The notes: generated from the sequence alone by a model not told the origin. 29,997 bases of DNA from Rhodanobacteraceae bacterium (GCA_016717705.1 JADKFD010000063.1:1-29997), one strand, 5' to 3'. Counted from the stretch's first letter, positions 8,259-16,360 are shown. Numbers and translations: made by a program.

Positions 8259-9025
8259 TCAATCGCGAAAGCTCAAGCGCAGCGCATCCTCGCTGGCGCA
8301 GCGCAAAGCCTGCACCTGCAGCCTCGCGGACGGCCGAAGGTCCGGATACTCCTGATCCAGGTAGTCGATGATCGCTTCGGCATTCCATGGGCCCAAAGAG
8401 GTCTGGAAGTCGGGCCAGAGCGACTGGAATTCTCGACACGAGAGGTCGGCCCTGCGTGAAAGGTACATGCCACTGGCAGTGTGGATGATGACCAGACGCA
8501 GCGTTGCCGGCATCTGATCCGGCACAGTGCCTGCTTCCAGTCGCTGCAACAGCGCATCCGCCAGGGCCAGCTGGGTTTCGTTGTAGACCGCTACGCCTGC
8601 CAGTTGCAGTCGCGCCGTGGTGACCCCGGGAAGCGGAACGCGCGTGCCGGAGAAGCTCCCGTCGTAGCTGTAGCTGCTGCCGCACGAAGGACTGCCTTCC
8701 TTGAGAATCGCGACACGCACACCGCGAGAATTCGCCACCTGCAGCGCGCGTTTCGGCGCCGTCGACGAAGTGCACCGGACACGTCCTTGCCATTGCCATC
8801 GACCACCCGCGCCAGGCCTTCAAGCACCTTGCGGCCGCCCGCAGCGCCGGCAATTTCCGCGGGTGGCCGGGGTACCGGCAAGCCACCCGCGACCTCCGGG
8901 CAGATCGGTACCACGCGGCCTTCCCGCAACCAGCGCTGCAGGATGTCGTCGTCGCAGCGCTTGTCGCCGCCGTTGTAGCGCACGGCCTGTCCCAAAAGGC
9001 AGGCACTGACGAGTACGTGTTCCAT
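8259..9025 (-). pseudogene. DUF523 family gene, frameshifted
   Basis: The N-terminal half (MEHVLVSACLLGQAVRYNGG, PICPEVAGGLPVPRPP, to about residue 85) is typical DUF523. The second half (NSRGVRVAILKEGSPSCGSS, YDGSFSGTR) is in another frame ending at 8259. Between them FVDGAE, as expected for the family, is in the third frame, so two single-base changes are implied, near 8769-8773 and 8741-8757; if FVDGAE is chance, one missing base would do. After the normal family end (about LADALLQRLEAGT) there is an extra ~90-residue tail (MPATLRLVIIHTASGMYLSR to the stop) that I do not recognise. DUF523 function is unknown; conserved Cys pairs suggest metal or redox use. A decayed gene or a sequencing error are both possible. 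It lies 28 bases after the oxygenase gene. Confidence 0.75.
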
Positions 9026-9053
9026 CGCGACCGCCGTCCGGTCGATCCCTGGG

Positions 9054-9629
9054 TCAGGTGTGGTAGTAATCGACGATCAGATGAATCCGGTCCTGATCGC
9101 CCTCGTTCTTGACCGAATGGTAGCGGGTGTTGTCGATTTCGATCACGTCGCCGACGTTGAACTTGTGGTCGATGTCGTTGATGAAGAAGTGGACCTTGTC
9201 ATTGGTCACGATCGGAATGTGGATGCGGTGCACCATGCGCAGCGCCACGGCCCCATCCATGTGGTCGCTGATCACGCCGCCCGCCTGCAGCCGGGCAAAC
9301 ATGGCCTTGCGGATCACCGGGTTCTGGTACTTGTACTCATGCTGGATCAGGTCCAGCACCGGCTTCAGCACCGGCTCGAAGGTGGCCCAGTGCGCGGTGG
9401 TCTCGATCGGCGTGTCGGTGCCGGTGTTCGCGCACCACTTCAAGACCAGACTCCGGGTGTACTGGTGCACCTTGAACTGCTGCTGGCGCAGCGCATTTTC
9501 CTGCCATTCGTCTTCGGTCTTGGTGTCGAGCAAGGCCTTGATTGCCGTGGTGTCGACATGACCGATGTGATGCACCGTGCCGGCCAGCTTGTACGGCGGT
9601 GCGCGATAGAGATCGGGTGGCAGGCTCAT
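9054..9629 (-). CDS. aspartyl/asparaginyl beta-hydroxylase-type 2-oxoglutarate oxygenase
   Basis: This 191-residue protein is a stand-alone double-stranded beta-helix oxygenase of the AspH (PF05118) type. Visible Fe(II) candidates are H123 and H171 (SDHMDGAV and RYHSVKNEG), with D125 as a possible third ligand, and R181 in RIHLIVDYY for 2-oxoglutarate binding. The block RMVHRIHIPI (131-140) matches the conserved RLRxHLPL-like strand, and FNVGDVIEIDNT is the usual turn before the second His. Family members hydroxylate Asp/Asn in proteins or modify small molecules and lipids; the substrate here cannot be told. No signal peptide, so cytoplasmic. A 197-base gap without a gene separates it from the upstream HAD gene. 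Confidence 0.85.
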   Translation of the reverse strand: MSLPPDLYRAPPYKLAGTVHHIGHVDTTAIKALLDTKTEDEWQENALRQQQFKVHQYTRSLVLKWCANTGTDTPIETTAHWATFEPVLKPVLDLIQHEYKYQNPVIRKAMFARLQAGGVISDHMDGAVALRMVHRIHIPIVTNDKVHFFINDIDHKFNVGDVIEIDNTRYHSVKNEGDQDRIHLIVDYYHT

Positions 9630-9826
9630 CTGGGTTCACATTGGGTCAGTGGGAGGCGCGGCATTGCAAGCATGCGGCTTGGCGTCGGTACAGCCCTGCC
9701 GCGCGCCATGGGGCGGCGCCGGATGGTATCGCCGGGTTCCTTGCAGGGCAACCCAGGGACCCACCGAACCCGTGCTGCAAGGGTGACGCCGGGACAGCGT
9801 CCGGACAAGGTCCGGACCCACGAAGG

Positions 9827-10420
9827 CTACGGCCGTTCTTTGCCCTGATAGAACTTGCGATGGGCAATCGCCAGCAGTTCTTCGTCCTCGACGGTGTCGC
9901 CGTAGGCATAGACCTCGGCGTATTGCGCCAGGTCATAGCGCTCACGCACCCGGCGTGATTTCTCGGTGCGTACGCACTGCTTGCCCAGATAGCGCCCGGT
10001 CAGCCGTCCGTTGCGATGCTCGAGCGAGGAACAGATCAGATCCAGCCCATGCTGACGGCACCAGTGCGACAGATAGATGTCGAAGGCCCCGGAAACCACC
10101 GCCACCTGGTCGCCCTGCAGCTGGTGCCAGCGGATGCGTTCCATCACCTCGGGACGCAGTACGCCGGGCAGCATCTCCGTGGCGAAGGACTGGCCCTTGC
10201 GGGCGTAGTCGTCGACCGATGCCCGCGCATAGCCCAGCCATACGATGGTGGCGCGCAACAGGGAGCCGGAAACCAGGCCCATCTTGTAGCCGGCGATCAA
10301 TGGCGCCAGTGCGAGCTTGCCGATCTGCAGGCGCCGCTTCGGAATCGAGTAGTGCAGGAAGTCGGGCAGCATCTCGCGCGTGGTGATGGTGCCGTCGAAG
10401 TCGAAAAGTGCCAGGTTCAT
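9827..10420 (-). CDS. HAD-superfamily subfamily IB phosphatase
   Basis: This 197-residue enzyme has all HAD motifs: I at D7-F-D9-G-T (FDFDGTIT), II at S110 (VAVVSGAF), III probably K154 and IV at GDTVEDEE (D175, D179). Length and the helical cap between motifs I and II match the IB group (phosphoserine-phosphatase-like), which acts on small phosphates such as phosphoserine, or on phosphoethanolamine/lipid phosphates. The ATG at 10420 puts motif I at residue 7, normal for the family; the longer frame to 10666 has an Arg-rich leader and is rejected. It lies 41 bases downstream of the 166-residue gene on the same strand, so the two are likely co-transcribed. Confidence 0.88.
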   Translation of the reverse strand: MNLALFDFDGTITTREMLPDFLHYSIPKRRLQIGKLALAPLIAGYKMGLVSGSLLRATIVWLGYARASVDDYARKGQSFATEMLPGVLRPEVMERIRWHQLQGDQVAVVSGAFDIYLSHWCRQHGLDLICSSLEHRNGRLTGRYLGKQCVRTEKSRRVRERYDLAQYAEVYAYGDTVEDEELLAIAHRKFYQGKERP

Positions 10421-10461
10421 CCGCTCGATCGGTGCAGCGCCGCAGCGCGGGGCCGTCGAGT

Positions 10462-10962
10462 CTACGATGACTTGCCGGCGGCGAATGGCAGTTCCAGCTT
10501 CTGGAAAAACGGGATCTGTTGCCATTGTTCCAGCAGCGACAGCGCCCGATCGTAGAGCAGCGCCTGCGGATCCAGGCCGGAGAAATCGAACGCCGGCTTG
10601 CCGCGTCCGGCGCTGGCCAGAGCTGCACCTTCCAGGAACATGCCCAAATCGAATGAGCCGTTCCATAACTGCGTCTGCAGCGCCTCGACGATGGCCTCGG
10701 CCTGGACTGCCTCGGTCTGGACCTGCACGTTCGCCGCATCGTGGACCAGATCCATGACGAAGCGCGCGTCCTGCCCGGCCGCTACGAGGCTGAGGAAACC
10801 GTGCTTCAGCGGCAACGCCGACTCGACAATGTAATGCACCAGATCATGCGGCAGCGTGCCCTGGCGGGGCATCGAGGTCGAGCATTCGCTGCCATCGGTG
10901 CGGACGAAGCGCAGGCGATCGAGTTTGTCGGTCTTGGCGAGTTTTTCGGCGATCAGGCGCAT
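10462..10962 (-). CDS. conserved-type protein of unknown function, 166 residues
   Basis: I do not recognise a named family, although the MPRQGTLPHDLVHYIVESAL block (residues about 31-50) recalls short conserved hypothetical proteins of proteobacteria. It is mainly helical, acidic, and has no signal peptide or membrane segment. The start is supported by GAGG seven bases upstream of ATG; the longer frame to 11163 runs through the GTAGGAGCG palindrome and is rejected. A helical central part (VQTEAVQAEAIVEALQTQLW) could oligomerise. It precedes the HAD phosphatase by 41 bases, suggesting a joint transcript and possibly related roles. Confidence 0.75.
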   Translation of the reverse strand: MRLIAEKLAKTDKLDRLRFVRTDGSECSTSMPRQGTLPHDLVHYIVESALPLKHGFLSLVAAGQDARFVMDLVHDAANVQVQTEAVQAEAIVEALQTQLWNGSFDLGMFLEGAALASAGRGKPAFDFSGLDPQALLYDRALSLLEQWQQIPFFQKLELPFAAGKSS

Positions 10963-10991
10963 ACGGAATCCTCGGAATGCCCAGGCGAAGC

Positions 10992-11069
10992 GCATCGCGC
11001 GCGAGCGCGCTCCTACAAATTTGCCGCAAATTCTCGCAAGAATTGTAGGAGCGCGCTCGCGCGCGATGC
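10992..11069. repeat. REP-like palindrome with 27-bp perfect arms
   Basis: The arm starting GCATCGCGCGCGAGCGCGCT (10992-11018) is matched exactly by its reverse complement at 11043-11069 with a 24-base loop. The TTGTAGGAGCGCGCTCGCGC sequence is of the GTAG-type REP family found scattered in Lysobacterales and pseudomonads. It lies between the 197-residue gene and the 166-residue gene, both on the minus strand, where it would end the first transcript and separate the second. Confidence 0.85.
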
Positions 11070-11092
11070 TCTGCTGAAACTGCGGCCCTGCC

Positions 11093-11686
11093 CTACTCGA
11101 TCCGATAAACACGCGCGCTCGGCAGGTTCTCGTCGACCTGCAGGAACCAGCGCCCGGCGACACCGGGAATTACCGTGATGGACGGATTCTCCAGAGGCTT
11201 GGGCAGCTTCACCTCGCCCTTGAGCACCTTCCAACGCTGGCCGTTTTCCAGCAGGAACTCGCTACCCGGAGCCCAGCCGCTGACCGATCCGGGGATGCGG
11301 CTCTTGATCGGCTGATCGTCGAGACCGATGAACATCGGCGCGGCCTTTGGCGCCGCCGCGGCGGGTTCCACTTTCGGCGGGCCGGGGCTGGGGGCCGTCT
11401 GAGCGACCGCCGCCGGCTGCGGCTGCGCCGCGACAGCAGCGCTGGTCGTTGGCACCGCCGGGTTGGTCGACTGCGCCGATTCCTCGCGCAACAAGCGGTT
11501 GAGCAGCTGCAACTGCGCCGGGGACAGGGTATCGAGGCCGGTGGCGTGCAACTGCTCCGGCGTCAGTCGTTTTTCGATGTCTACCTGGCCCGCCTGCGCA
11601 GCTGCTGCCGACGATGCCAGCAGCAGCACCCCTGATCCTGCGCACAACGCGGCGATCCGCAGGGCTTGCAGTCCGCTCGATTTCAT
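11093..11686 (-). CDS. secreted protein of unknown function (197 residues), partner of the acidic protein
   Basis: Residues 1-26 are a signal peptide (hydrophobic core LCAGSGVLLLASSAAAAQA). Then comes a helical block DIEKRLTPEQLHATGLDTLSPAQLQLLNRLLRE (about 31-63) of a kind I associate with xanthomonad exported proteins, an Ala/Pro/Gln linker (about 70-115), and a C-terminal beta domain (about 120-197; SRIPGSVSGWAPGSEFLLEN, WKVLKGEVKL, VIPGVAGRWFLQVDE). No enzyme motif is visible. The start is the first Met before the signal peptide; a longer reading extends into the upstream gene. It begins 19 bases after the stop of the 802-residue acidic protein, so the pair is probably one operon and the products may meet in the periplasm or outside the cell. 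Confidence 0.8.
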   Translation of the reverse strand: MKSSGLQALRIAALCAGSGVLLLASSAAAAQAGQVDIEKRLTPEQLHATGLDTLSPAQLQLLNRLLREESAQSTNPAVPTTSAAVAAQPQPAAVAQTAPSPGPPKVEPAAAAPKAAPMFIGLDDQPIKSRIPGSVSGWAPGSEFLLENGQRWKVLKGEVKLPKPLENPSITVIPGVAGRWFLQVDENLPSARVYRIE

Positions 11687-11705
11687 TGGGTACGCCCCCG
11701 CCTGA

Positions 11706-14114
11706 TCATTCATCTTCGCTTGAATCGTCCTCGTCGTACCCGGCGTCCTCGGACTCGGCCGCGTAATCCCCTTCGTCCTCGGACTCGTCAACTGCTTCGT
11801 CTTCGTAAGCCGCTTCGTCCTCGGACTCGTCGGCTGCCTCGTCTTCGTAAGTCGCTTCGTCCTCGGATTCGTCGGCTGCCTCTTCGTCGTAGGCGGCCTC
11901 GTCCTCCGACTCGTCGACCGCTTCGTCTTCGTAGGCCGCTTCGTCCGCGGATTCGTCGGCTGCTGCGTCGTCGTAGGCCGCCTCGTCCTCGGATTCGTCG
12001 GCTGCTTCGTCTGCGGATTCGTCGGCGGCGTCTTCCGCGTCGTCGTCGTCGCTGGCGCTCGACTTGGCGCTTACGTCGCCCTCGTCCTCGCCCTCGTCCT
12101 CGCCCTCGTCCTCGCTATCGTCGGCAGCATCGCCTTCGTCGGAGCCTTCGTCGGAGTCGTCTTCAGCGCCATCGTCCATGGCCTCGTCTTCGGCCGCATC
12201 TGCTGCGTCGTCGCCCACGTCCGCGTCGGCGCCGTCGTCTTCGCCTTCATCGGCGGCGTCATCGGCTGCCTCGTCGTCGCCGTCGTCGGCGCCGTCGTCG
12301 TATTCGTAGTCTTCTTCGCCGACGTAGTTGTCGTCGGTCTCGTCGCTGGTGCCGTCGTTGTCGTCGTCGCTGTCCGCGGCGTCGTCGCTGCCGTCGTTGT
12401 CGTCGTCTTCGTCGTAGTAGTTGCCTTCGCCATCGCCGTCGCTGTCGACGTCCATGTCGAGATCGCCTTCGTCGTCGACGTCCAGCAGTACCTCGCCGTC
12501 GTCGCCGGTACTCACGTCGTCGAAGGCGTAGTACTCGGTCTCGTCGTCGCCGACCACCTCGACGTCGATGTCGTAGTCGTCCAGTTCCGGATCGTCATCG
12601 CTGAAGGCAATGCGCCCGCTCTCGTCTTCTTCGGCAGTGAAGTTGTGACCCTCGTTGATCTCGAAGTCGCTGACCTCGTAGTAGCCGTCGCCGCCATAGT
12701 TTTCGTCGGCTACGCGCACCGTGGGCTTCTGCGCGCTGCCGGCCTGGTAGTTGAAGTTGGTCGGGCTGAAGCTGATGGTCTCGGCTGCGTTCGGCCGGAT
12801 CGCGACATTGCTGACCGAATAGACCTGGCCGGGCGAGAACACGGTCAGTTCGGTGAGCGGCTGGCTCGACGGCTTGCCGTCGTCGACCAGCTTGACGTCG
12901 TATTCCTGATCGCGCGGCAACTGCACCACGCAGCCGCGCGTGCCGCGCATCGGCTGCATCGAGGCGCCACTGATCTGGCTGTCGACGCCATTGGCGCCCA
13001 TCTTCACCTGCTTCTGGGTCTTCTTGCCGGTCGCCTGCACCTGGCTGCAGCGGCTGGGCGTGTAGACGGTCCAGGTCTGCGCCGGTTGCGCCGGCGGGCG
13101 CTGCGAGGTGGGTACGGAACTGGGTCCCCAGCCCTGGCTGGCCGGCGGCTTCGGCTTCGGAGCGGCGACTTGTGGCTTCGGCGGCTTCGGTTTGGGCTTG
13201 GGCTTGGAGCCAGGCGTTGGCGCCTTGGACGGCTTCGGCCCGGTCGGTTTCGGCCCGGTGGGCGGCTGCGGCTTCGGCGGCTTCTGCTGCGGCGGCGGCG
13301 CGCCGCAGAACGGGCACTTCAGCGGCTCGTAGCGCGTCGACAGCAAGGTGACGTCCATCGCGCCGGCACTGCCCTTCCACGCCGATGCGGCCTCCGCCGG
13401 ATTCAGTGCGGCGCCGGTATAGATCCAGCGGTTGTTGCCGGTGTCGACATCGATGAAACGCTCGGCACCGGGGTAATTGTTGTCGTAGATGTAGATGCGG
13501 TACTGCTTGGGGGCGGTGAGTTCGATCTTGTACGGCGTGATCGCATGACCGCCGCCTTGATCGTAGATGCCCAAGGTCGGGTAGTCGTTGCCGGCCTTCA
13601 TGGATTTGGCCAGCTGATCGACGATCTGCTGCAAGGACCACTTGCGCGTGGCGCTGGTGGCCGACTGCACCGGGTCCAGCGCCTGCGTCGAGTAATACGT
13701 GGAGATGGTACGCATCAACCATTCGTCGTCGGGCTTCAGCGCGAACGGTTGCTTGGCGCCGAACTCGTCGACCGTTTCCTGCTTCACGAAAAAGGCGGCG
13801 CTCAAGGCGGCCATGCCCTCGCAGTGTCCACCCTCGGTGGACTTGTTCATCTGCTCGATCCACATCTTGGCGCCCGGCGTCGGCACGCAGGTATCGCCCT
13901 GCTTGCGCGCGCAGACCTGGTCGCCAAACAGCAGCACCGCGTCATCCGGCGTGATCTTCGAATAGGGATATTTCTGGCCGCCCCAGTTCTCGAAAGCAAA
14001 TCCGTTGGGCTTCGGTCGAAAGCCGCTGTCGGCCACCACCTGGCCTTGGGCCCAAGCCTGGGAGGTTGCACCCAGGGCCAGCAACAGCGACACCATCGAG
14101 ATCCGCTTGAGCAT
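11706..14114 (-). CDS. secreted papain-like-domain protein with long poly-acidic tail
   Basis: This 802-residue protein starts with a signal peptide (1-22; cleavage AWA-Q); GGAGGGG just before ATG fixes the start. Residues about 30-262 look like a papain-like cysteine-peptidase fold: C98 in GGHCEGMAALS, H190 in GGGHAITPY, N212/N213 in IYIYDNNYPG, which has the order and spacing of a Cys-His-Asn triad. A CPFC pair (267-270) follows, then a proline/lysine linker (273-328), a beta-rich region with two Cys (about 345-490), and a tail of about 300 residues (from 493) that is mostly Asp, Glu, Ala and Ser. DSDGDGEGNYYDEDDDNDG and DSDDDNDGTSD resemble thrombospondin-3 type calcium repeats; the end has 14-residue repeats. 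I do not recognise a named family. Secretion and a calcium-dependent or cell-surface role are inferences. Confidence 0.8.
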   Translation of the reverse strand: MLKRISMVSLLLALGATSQAWAQGQVVADSGFRPKPNGFAFENWGGQKYPYSKITPDDAVLLFGDQVCARKQGDTCVPTPGAKMWIEQMNKSTEGGHCEGMAALSAAFFVKQETVDEFGAKQPFALKPDDEWLMRTISTYYSTQALDPVQSATSATRKWSLQQIVDQLAKSMKAGNDYPTLGIYDQGGGHAITPYKIELTAPKQYRIYIYDNNYPGAERFIDVDTGNNRWIYTGAALNPAEAASAWKGSAGAMDVTLLSTRYEPLKCPFCGAPPPQQKPPKPQPPTGPKPTGPKPSKAPTPGSKPKPKPKPPKPQVAAPKPKPPASQGWGPSSVPTSQRPPAQPAQTWTVYTPSRCSQVQATGKKTQKQVKMGANGVDSQISGASMQPMRGTRGCVVQLPRDQEYDVKLVDDGKPSSQPLTELTVFSPGQVYSVSNVAIRPNAAETISFSPTNFNYQAGSAQKPTVRVADENYGGDGYYEVSDFEINEGHNFTAEEDESGRIAFSDDDPELDDYDIDVEVVGDDETEYYAFDDVSTGDDGEVLLDVDDEGDLDMDVDSDGDGEGNYYDEDDDNDGSDDAADSDDDNDGTSDETDDNYVGEEDYEYDDGADDGDDEAADDAADEGEDDGADADVGDDAADAAEDEAMDDGAEDDSDEGSDEGDAADDSEDEGEDEGEDEGDVSAKSSASDDDDAEDAADESADEAADESEDEAAYDDAAADESADEAAYEDEAVDESEDEAAYDEEAADESEDEATYEDEAADESEDEAAYEDEAVDESEDEGDYAAESEDAGYDEDDSSEDE
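11763..12005 (-). repeat. tandem 42-bp coding repeats (14-residue acidic units)
   Basis: Inside the acidic tail the unit DESEDEAAYEDEAV and variants (YDEEAA, TYEDEAA) recur about five times at residues 704-784, each 42 bases. Coding is GAC/GAG/TCG-rich, so the region is prone to slippage and copy-number change. Upstream of it the tail is less regular. Confidence 0.85.
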
Positions 14115-14340
14115 GTCCCCTCCCAGTTTGGTTGAACGCAGGCCTTTCACAGCTCGCTCATCGGGGCACCGGCGGCTCGATCAACGAGCACGGCGTCGGG
14201 ACTGGCGCGGTCGCCAGACTCTATCATCCAGAATCGGTCGCCCAGAAGACGGCATTGACGATTGTTCGTCCGCACCCGGCAGTTCCGCTCCGGGACCACC
14301 GGCAACCCATCCTCCCGTTTTGTCATCGCAGGAAAATCCG

Positions 14341-16161
14341 ATGCGCCATCGAATCGCCTCCATCGTCCTGGCCGCGGCCGCCGTTGCGGCCTGTGACAAG
14401 CCGGCCAATGCACCGGTCGAGCCAACCAGCGAAGCGCCTGTTGCCACGGCGGTTGCCGTCGACGCGCAAGCCGACGCGCGATTCGCCGAGATTTCCGCCC
14501 GCTGGGTGGAAGGCCGGTTCCGCTTGAGTCCGGTGTACGCCACGGCGATGGGCGAGCACCGCTTCGATGGCGAAATCGACGACCTCAGTGCGGCGGGCCG
14601 CAAAGCGCTGCTGGAATTCAGCCAGCAGACGCTCGCCGATCTCGACAAACTCGATTCAGCTGCGTTGTCGCGCGAAAATCAGGTCGATGCGCTGATCCTG
14701 CGCAATCAGATCGAGTTCGACATTTTTGGCCTTCAGACCCTGCAGGACTGGGCGTGGGATCCGCAGGTGTATTCGCAGCTGGCCGGCGGCGCCATCTACA
14801 GCCTGATGGCGCGCGAGTTCGCGCCGATCGACCAGCGCCTGGCCAGCGCCACGGCGCGCATCGAAAAACTGCCGCAGGTGTTCGCGCAGATGCGCGAAAA
14901 CCTCGATCCGAAGCGGGTGCCCAAGGGCCACGCCGAAACCGTGTCGAAACAGCATGCCGGCGTGCTCAGTCTGATCGACGACATGCTGCTGCCGCAGGCC
15001 GATGTGCTCGACCCGCCAGCGCGCCAGCGGCTCGACGCCGCGGTCGCCGCGCTGCGCGTCGCCGTTGCCGAGCAGCAGAAATGGATCGACGAGACGCTGG
15101 TACCCAACGCGGCCGGCGATTTCCGCATCGGCGCGACGCTGTACGACGCCAAGCTGCGCTTTGCATTGAATTCCGAGCTGTCGCGCGCGCAGATCGGCGA
15201 GCGCGCGGAGGCGGAGATCGTCCGCGTGCGCGAGCAGATGTACCAGATCGCGCGCGGCGTGCTCGCCGGCAAGCCGGATGCACCGGCCCTGCCGGAAACG
15301 CCCGACGAGGCGCAGCAGCAGGCGGCCATCGAGGCGGCGCTGGAACTGGCATACGCCGAGCGCCCGGCGCGCGATCAGGTGGTGGCCACGGTTGAAGCCA
15401 CTTTGGCCGAGGCCACCCGTTTCACCCGCGAGAAGGAACTGGTGACGCTGCCGGATGCGCCGGTGAAGATCATCCTGATGCCGGAGTTCCAGCGTGGCGT
15501 GTCGGTCGCCTACTGCGATTCGCCCGGACCGCTCGACAAGGGTCTGGCCACCTATTACGCGGTATCGCCGATTCCGGAAGACTGGACGGACACTCAGGTC
15601 GACTCCTTCCTGCGTGAATACAACACGCGGATGCTGCATCTGCTGTCGATCCACGAAGCCATGCCCGGCCACTATCTGGAAGGCGCGCATTCGGCGAAGC
15701 ACCCGTCGATGCTGCGTGGCGTGCTGCGCTCGGGCATGTTCGCGGAAGGCTGGGCGGTCTACGCCGAGGAAGTCATGATGGACGCCGGCTATCTCGACAA
15801 CGATCCGCTGTTCCGCCTGATGCGCTACAAGTTCTACCTGCGCGCGGTCGCCAACGCGATCCTCGACCAGGGCGTGCACGTCGACAACTGGACGCGCGAG
15901 CAGGCGATGGACCTGATGGTCCGGCGCACTTTCCAGCAGGAGCGCGAAGCGGCCGGCAAGTGGATGCGCGTGCAACTCACCAGCGCACAGCTGCCGACCT
16001 ACTTCGTCGGCGTGCAGGAACACTTCGAGACCCGGCGCGCGGTGCAAGAGCGCGAGGGCGATGCGTTCAATCTCAAGGCCTACCACGACCGGGTACTCTC
16101 CTACGGCGCACCGCCAGTGCGTTTCGTGCGCCAGTTGATGCTGGATGAGGCGATACGTTGA
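14341..16161 (+). CDS. DUF885 family lipoprotein, putative zinc metallopeptidase
   Basis: This 606-residue protein begins with a lipoprotein signal (MRHRIASIVLAAAAVAAC; lipidated Cys at 18, lipobox VAAC), so it is probably anchored in an envelope membrane. AGGA seven bases before ATG supports this start over the longer frame to 14005. The body is mostly helical, as in DUF885 (PF05960) proteins, and the peptidase-like motif HEAMPGH is at residues 438-444 (IHEAMPGHYLEGAH), with a second conserved region EGWAVYAEEVMMDAGY (about 470) that would supply the third ligand Glu, as in gluzincin-like enzymes. Substrate and biological role are unknown. It is divergent from the acidic-protein gene across 226 bases. 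Confidence 0.88.
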   Translation: MRHRIASIVLAAAAVAACDKPANAPVEPTSEAPVATAVAVDAQADARFAEISARWVEGRFRLSPVYATAMGEHRFDGEIDDLSAAGRKALLEFSQQTLADLDKLDSAALSRENQVDALILRNQIEFDIFGLQTLQDWAWDPQVYSQLAGGAIYSLMAREFAPIDQRLASATARIEKLPQVFAQMRENLDPKRVPKGHAETVSKQHAGVLSLIDDMLLPQADVLDPPARQRLDAAVAALRVAVAEQQKWIDETLVPNAAGDFRIGATLYDAKLRFALNSELSRAQIGERAEAEIVRVREQMYQIARGVLAGKPDAPALPETPDEAQQQAAIEAALELAYAERPARDQVVATVEATLAEATRFTREKELVTLPDAPVKIILMPEFQRGVSVAYCDSPGPLDKGLATYYAVSPIPEDWTDTQVDSFLREYNTRMLHLLSIHEAMPGHYLEGAHSAKHPSMLRGVLRSGMFAEGWAVYAEEVMMDAGYLDNDPLFRLMRYKFYLRAVANAILDQGVHVDNWTREQAMDLMVRRTFQQEREAAGKWMRVQLTSAQLPTYFVGVQEHFETRRAVQEREGDAFNLKAYHDRVLSYGAPPVRFVRQLMLDEAIR

Positions 16162-16187
16162 GATCGCGAGCCATGCGCCCGCTGTAG

Positions 16188-16211
16188 AGCGGAGCTTGCT
16201 CCGCTGCTTTT
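16188..16211 (+). terminator. intrinsic terminator-like hairpin after DUF885 gene
   Basis: AGCGGAG-CTTG-CTCCGCT (7-bp stem, 16188-16205) is followed by GC and four T residues. It lies 27 bases past the DUF885 stop. Its 3' 21 bases are also the first copy of a direct repeat (second copy 16340-16360). Confidence 0.6.
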
Positions 16212-16218
16212 CCAGGAC

Positions 16219-16306
16219 GTAGGTCACGTTGGCCATGCTTCTTGGCCTACGTGACATCGCGCCCTCACTGTCACGTAGGCCACGCGGCACGGCCAACGTG
16301 ACCTAC
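16219..16306. repeat. 88-bp nested palindrome
   Basis: GTAGGTCACGTTGGCC (16219-16234) is the exact reverse complement of 16291-16306, and GGCCTACGTGACA (16244-16256) of 16269-16281, with a 12-base centre. The 9-base segments between the two stems are mismatched. The ends carry GTAGGTCACG, a REP-like start. It could form a cruciform or a long RNA hairpin between the DUF885 and YihY genes. Confidence 0.85.
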
Positions 16307-16339
16307 ATTTGCGATGCCTCACGCAAAGTAAACAGTATT

Positions 16340-16360
16340 GGAGCTTGCTCCGCTGCTTTT
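16340..16360 (+). repeat. second copy of 21-bp direct repeat
   Basis: GGAGCTTGCTCCGCTGCTTT plus T, identical to 16191-16211. The two copies flank the 16212-16339 segment that contains the nested palindrome, an arrangement that suggests insertion or recombination. It lies 25 bases before the proposed TTG start of the next gene. Confidence 0.85.

Noticed and set aside
9630..9826. Possible small gene between oxygenase and HAD genes
   Set aside because: Short frames on both strands are Arg/Pro-rich without motifs; the stretch only shows weak repeats of GTCCGGAC.
11666..12604. Plus-strand frame rich in Arg-Arg and Pro
   Set aside because: It is a mirror of the acidic-tail codons on the minus strand. 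Repeated GTC/CTC triplets read as Arg/Pro in another frame; it is not a gene.
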